A stretch of DNA of 8,517 bases from DATDOY01 sp035293045 (GTDB lineage Bacteria; Actinomycetota; Acidimicrobiia; IMCC26256; JACPCJ01): the NCBI GenBank assembly GCA_035293045.1, contig DATDOY010000154.1, positions 1 through 8,517 on the forward strand, read 5' to 3'. Position 1 is the first letter of the stretch. Each line of letters opens with the position of its first letter. The notes below the pieces were generated by a model that was given only the letters and a program-made list of their open reading frames with translations, did not search any database and was not told the origin of the DNA. A program made the position numbers and the translations under genes. Of this stretch, positions 6,350-8,517 are shown piece after piece.

Positions 6350-6397
6350 CGGATGACGGGATGACGGATGACGGGATGACGGGTGACGGGATGACGG
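6346..6397. repeat. 15-bp minisatellite (about 3.5 copies) at the CSLREA/L,D-transpeptidase junction
   Basis: The unit ATGACGGATGACGGG occurs at 6346-6360 and 6361-6375, once with a single A-to-G change (6376-6390, ATGACGGGTGACGGG), and partially at 6391-6397. It begins exactly at the ATGA overlap of the two genes. In the transpeptidase frame each full unit encodes MTDDG or MTGDG, giving in-frame ATGs at 6346, 6361, 6376 and 6391. Both other frames contain TGA in the first two units. Because the unit is a multiple of 3, gain or loss of copies would keep the reading frame and change only the number of start codons. Confidence 0.9.
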
Positions 6398-7440
6398 CAC
6401 CCCGAACGATCCGCTGTGCGAGCGCGGCCGAGGTGATGACCGACGTCCGCGCCCTGCTTCGCGTGCCGACGACGACGTCCCCGGTCGCCCTGGCCCCCTT
6501 CCGACCCGACCCCGACGTCGAGATCGACTCCGGCCTTGGGGGTGACCACCGGCGCCGATGGGTCGCGCCTCGCAGGGAACCGAACCCCATCGAGGAGCCG
6601 CCGACCGACGTGGCCGTCCCGCCGTCGCCGCGCCCCGATCCTGAGCCCGATCCGGCGCTCAATGAACGCCCGCCGGGCCCCCGCCGGCGGCACATTCGGG
6701 GCGCGCTGGCCATGGTCGTGACCTTCCTCATCATGGCCGGAGGAGTCTCGGTCTGGTGGCTGCGGGGACACGACACGACGGGTGAGATCGCCGACGCTCC
6801 ACCGGCGGATGCGTACGCGATGAGCGGACATGATCAGTTCACGAGCCTCGTCGCCCACGCCGCGCGCGCCGACGTGGACGTCTACGCGAGCCCCGACCAA
6901 CGTGCACCGAGCGCCCGCCTTCGCAACCCGACCGACACCGGATCGCCGCTCGTCTTTCTCGTTGTCGATGCCACGGATGAGGAATGGCTGCGCGTACGCA
7001 TGCCGGTTCCGCCCAACGGCGCGACGGGGTGGGTGCGGCGGGACGGCGTAACGATTCGCAGCACGCGGTACCGGGTTCGGGTCGCGCTCGGCGCCCACCG
7101 CCTCGAGCTCTACCGGGGCAGCGAGTTCGTGTTCTCCGCACCCGTCGCCATCGGGACGGCGGACACCCCGACCCCGGGCGGGCAGTTCTACATCAAGGAT
7201 CTCGTCCAGCCGCCCTCTCCGGACACGGGCTACGGGCCCTACGTCTTCGGTCTTTCGGGGTACTCGAACAGGGTCGAGAAGTTCACCAACGGCGCGGGCG
7301 TCATCGGGATCCATGGGACGAACGAGCCGCAGCTCATCGGCCGAGACGTCAGTCGCGGCTGCATCCGGCTTCGCAACGAAGATCTCAAACGGTTGGTCGG
7401 AGTGCTCCCGTTGGGCACGCCCGTCGACATCGTCGCGTAG
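6346..7440 (+). CDS. Membrane-anchored L,D-transpeptidase (YkuD domain)
   Basis: Up to 364 residues. L,D-transpeptidases form 3-3 peptidoglycan cross-links, or attach proteins to peptidoglycan, through an acyl-enzyme on Cys. The layout is a repeat-encoded N-terminus (1-15), a Pro/Arg-rich cytoplasmic segment (about 40-116), one membrane helix (about 118-139), an extracellular SH3-like domain (about 165-238, with DVDVYASPD and GATGWVRRDGV), and a YkuD domain (about 240-364). The catalytic motif is complete: His323 in HGTN and Ser336-Arg-Gly-Cys339 in SRGCIRL. The SH3-like rather than Ig-like companion domain sets it apart from mycobacterial LdtMt2. No Shine-Dalgarno sequence is present; the start overlaps the CSLREA stop as ATGA, so translation is probably coupled. 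Alternative starts at 6361, 6376 and 6391 are in frame, and 6391 would skip the minisatellite. The PATR gene lies 120 bp downstream on the same strand. Confidence 0.93.
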   Translation: MTDDGMTDDGMTGDGMTAPRTIRCASAAEVMTDVRALLRVPTTTSPVALAPFRPDPDVEIDSGLGGDHRRRWVAPRREPNPIEEPPTDVAVPPSPRPDPEPDPALNERPPGPRRRHIRGALAMVVTFLIMAGGVSVWWLRGHDTTGEIADAPPADAYAMSGHDQFTSLVAHAARADVDVYASPDQRAPSARLRNPTDTGSPLVFLVVDATDEEWLRVRMPVPPNGATGWVRRDGVTIRSTRYRVRVALGAHRLELYRGSEFVFSAPVAIGTADTPTPGGQFYIKDLVQPPSPDTGYGPYVFGLSGYSNRVEKFTNGAGVIGIHGTNEPQLIGRDVSRGCIRLRNEDLKRLVGVLPLGTPVDIVA

Positions 7441-7459
7441 CGGGCGTGATCACTCTGCG

Positions 7460-7540
7460 TGAAGCGACTTCAGGGCCTCGTTCGTTCTGCCGAATTGTGT
7501 ATTCGGAGAGATTCTGGAGATCAGGGCGTGGCTGACGCCC
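7460..7540 (+). promoter_or_regulatory. Leader with three small perfect hairpins upstream of the PATR gene
   Basis: Within the 120-bp gap after the transpeptidase are TGAAG-cga-CTTCA (7460-7472), CCGAAT-tgtgt-ATTCGG (7490-7506) and GGGCGT-ggctg-ACGCCC (7524-7540). The last two both have 6-bp stems with 5-nt loops. The third ends 6 nt before the GGGGAGAG ribosome binding site. There is no U-tract after any of them. They could terminate or process the upstream transcript, or form a 5' leader structure. I recognise no known riboswitch class. Confidence 0.4.
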
Positions 7541-7564
7541 ATGGCTGGGGAGAGATTGTTGTGA
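7541..7564 (+). CDS. Possible 7-codon leader ORF (MAGERLL)
   Basis: ATG at 7541 opens a 7-codon frame whose TGA (7562-7564) overlaps the GTG start of the PATR gene as GTGA. The PATR ribosome binding site lies inside it. Its own ATG directly follows the 7524-7540 hairpin and has no close Shine-Dalgarno sequence. It may be chance, or a coupling or leader ORF. Confidence 0.2.
   Translation: MAGERLL
7547..7554 (+). promoter_or_regulatory. Ribosome binding site of the PATR gene
   Basis: GGGGAGAG lies 6 nt before GTG at 7561 and supports that start. A competing in-frame GTG at 7528 has GGAGA (7516-7520) 7 nt upstream, but it would lengthen the signal-peptide n-region by 11 residues and lies inside a hairpin. 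Confidence 0.65.
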
Positions 7565-8517
7565 CGAGGCGTGGCGTGTGTTTGGCGTGGGCGACCCGCC
7601 TTCTCCTCGCGCTCGCGCTCGGCGTTGGTGGGACCGGGCTGCTCTCCCTCATGTACGCGCCTCCTGCGCGCGCTGCCACCACCCTGACGTGGGACGGCGG
7701 CGATCTCCTCAATGTCGTGTGGTCGGACGCCACCAACTGGAACCCCGATCTGGTTCCCAGCGCCGGCGATCGGTTGGTGTTCCCGGCCGTCGCCCCGGAC
7801 AAGACCAACACCAACGACCTCGCCGCCGGCTTCGACATCGCCAGTCTGTCGATCGATACCGGCTACACGATCTCGGGCAATGCGATCGACCTGACCAACC
7901 CAGACGCCCAGATCTCGACAACAGGTACGAGCACCTTCGCCCCTGACCTCACGCTGTCGGCGGACACCACGATTTCCGGGACGGGCACGCTCACGCTCTC
8001 GGGGGTCGTTTCCGGGTCCGGGGTCGGCTTGACCATGTCGGGCTCGGGAACCGTCACCCTCTCGGGAGCCAACACCTACACCGGTTCGACCACCGTCACC
8101 GCGGGCACTCTTCGGATCGGCGCCGCGGATCGCATCGCTGACGCGAGCGCGCTCAACGTCACCGGCGGGACCTTCGCCCTCAACGGGTTCAACGAAGCCG
8201 TCGGCAGTCTCCAGGGGACCGGCGGGACGGTCAGTCTCGGTGGCAACACCCTCACCGTGACCCAAGGTTCGAGCCAGACCTTCGCAGGGGTCATCGCCGG
8301 TGCTGGCGGCGCCCTCACCAAGACGGGTGCGTCGTCGCTCACCCTCTCGGGCAACAACACCTACACCGGGGCGACCACGGTCTCGGCGGGCACCCTTTTG
8401 CTCTCGCACGCCAACGCCCTCGGCACCACGGCGGCGGGGACCACCGTGGCCTCCGGCGCCACCCTCGAACTCAACGACGTCGACGTGGGCGCCGAGGCGC
8501 TCACCCTCAACGGCGGC
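7561..8517 (+). CDS. Secreted autotransporter-associated beta-strand repeat (PATR) protein, partial at 3' end
   Basis: At least 319 residues, open to the window edge. The GTG start is chosen for GGGGAGAG 6 nt upstream and because it gives a compact signal peptide: VTRRG, a hydrophobic stretch at about 14-31, and cleavage after ARA near residue 38. The mature N-terminus TLTWDGG...W..ATNWNPDLVPSAGDRLVF is the usual entry segment of large beta-solenoid surface proteins. Then come Gly/Ser/Thr-rich beta strands with two clear PATR units (about 155-186 and 249-281), each ending in SGxNTYTGxTTVxAGTL. In proteobacteria PATR stretches form autotransporter passengers next to an outer-membrane barrel; here no barrel is visible, the 3' end is missing, and the host appears Gram-positive. 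Likely a surface adhesin or matrix protein, but its function is unknown. The strong Thr/Ser/Asn bias differs from the metabolic genes to the left. Confidence 0.85.
   Translation, partial: MTRRGVCLAWATRLLLALALGVGGTGLLSLMYAPPARAATTLTWDGGDLLNVVWSDATNWNPDLVPSAGDRLVFPAVAPDKTNTNDLAAGFDIASLSIDTGYTISGNAIDLTNPDAQISTTGTSTFAPDLTLSADTTISGTGTLTLSGVVSGSGVGLTMSGSGTVTLSGANTYTGSTTVTAGTLRIGAADRIADASALNVTGGTFALNGFNEAVGSLQGTGGTVSLGGNTLTVTQGSSQTFAGVIAGAGGALTKTGASSLTLSGNNTYTGATTVSAGTLLLSHANALGTTAAGTTVASGATLELNDVDVGAEALTLNGG
8023..8118 (+). repeat. PATR unit 1
   Basis: Encodes residues about 155-186 of the surface protein, containing TVTLSGANTYTGSTTVTAGTL. At DNA level, CACCTACACCGG and flanking bases are shared with the second unit at 8305-8403. 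An earlier GTGTLTLSGVVSG segment (about residues 140-152) looks like a degenerate partial unit. Confidence 0.8.
8305..8403 (+). repeat. PATR unit 2
   Basis: Encodes residues about 249-281, containing the canonical GALTKTGASSLTLSGNN start followed by TYTGATTVSAGTLLL. It matches the PATR consensus better than unit 1. The next segment (residues about 282-305, HANALGTTAAGTTVASGATLEL) is the usual spacer that leads into a further unit beyond the window. Confidence 0.85.

Noticed and set aside
6346..6397. Repeats considered as a CRISPR array
   Set aside because: The units are 15 bp in direct tandem with no spacers, and they are coding.
5998..7314. Minus-strand open frame of 438 codons opposite the CSLREA and transpeptidase genes
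   Set aside because: Arg/Gly/Pro-rich shadow; the plus strand carries clear catalytic and structural motifs throughout.
7441..7560. Known riboswitch (c-di-AMP, c-di-GMP or cobalamin type) before the PATR gene
   Set aside because: I could not find the conserved core sequences of these classes; only small generic hairpins are visible. An Infernal/Rfam scan would settle it.
7450..8409. Minus-strand open frame of 319 codons opposite the PATR gene
   Set aside because: Low-complexity shadow of a Thr/Gly/Ser-rich repeat gene; the plus strand has a signal peptide and PATR consensus.

Overview
The window is high-GC, densely packed bacterial DNA that I read as actinobacterial. A WS/DGAT wax-ester/triacylglycerol synthase, an F420-type luciferase-like oxidoreductase and a small 3Fe-4S ferredoxin of the mycobacterial type sit beside secreted CSLREA/parallel beta-helix and autotransporter-repeat proteins with Pro/Thr-rich linkers. 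This mix suggests an environmental, possibly uncultured, member of the Acidimicrobiia. The taxonomic placement is inference from gene content, not from a marker gene.

Left half (1-4960), lipid and redox metabolism. On the minus strand, a WS/DGAT acyltransferase (1361-2755) and a membrane-anchored alpha/beta hydrolase (81-1364) overlap by 4 bp (GTGA) and form an operon. It may continue leftward into a truncated reading frame at the window edge. Divergent from them is an HSD17B4-like short-chain dehydrogenase (2888-3760). The 132-bp divergent spacer carries a perfect CTGACG-ctt-CGTCAG palindrome and a -10-like CGATACGCT. The dehydrogenase converges on an LLM-class oxidoreductase (3815-4651, minus), and a perfect 19-bp inverted repeat fills the gap between them. 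The LLM gene is in turn divergent from a 66-residue ferredoxin (4760-4960, plus), and that spacer carries the same CGATACGCT 9-mer. The set fits acyl-CoA or steroid-like lipid turnover: storage-lipid synthesis, ester hydrolysis, hydroxyacyl oxidation and F420/ferredoxin redox steps.

Right half (4961-8517), cell envelope. After a 198-bp spacer come three plus-strand genes: a secreted CSLREA / choice-of-anchor-Q parallel beta-helix protein (5159-6349), a single-pass membrane L,D-transpeptidase (6346-7440), and a secreted PATR (autotransporter-associated beta-strand repeat) protein from 7561 that runs off the window. The first two overlap by an ATGA junction embedded in a 15-bp minisatellite that supplies several in-frame start codons. 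The 120-bp leader before the PATR gene holds three small perfect hairpins and a 7-codon ORF ending in a GTGA overlap with the PATR start.

The most interesting region is 5159-8517: a peptidoglycan cross-linking enzyme translationally coupled to one surface beta-helix protein and followed by an autotransporter-type repeat protein in what appears to be a Gram-positive lineage with no outer membrane. No mobile element, CRISPR array, tRNA or rRNA was seen.
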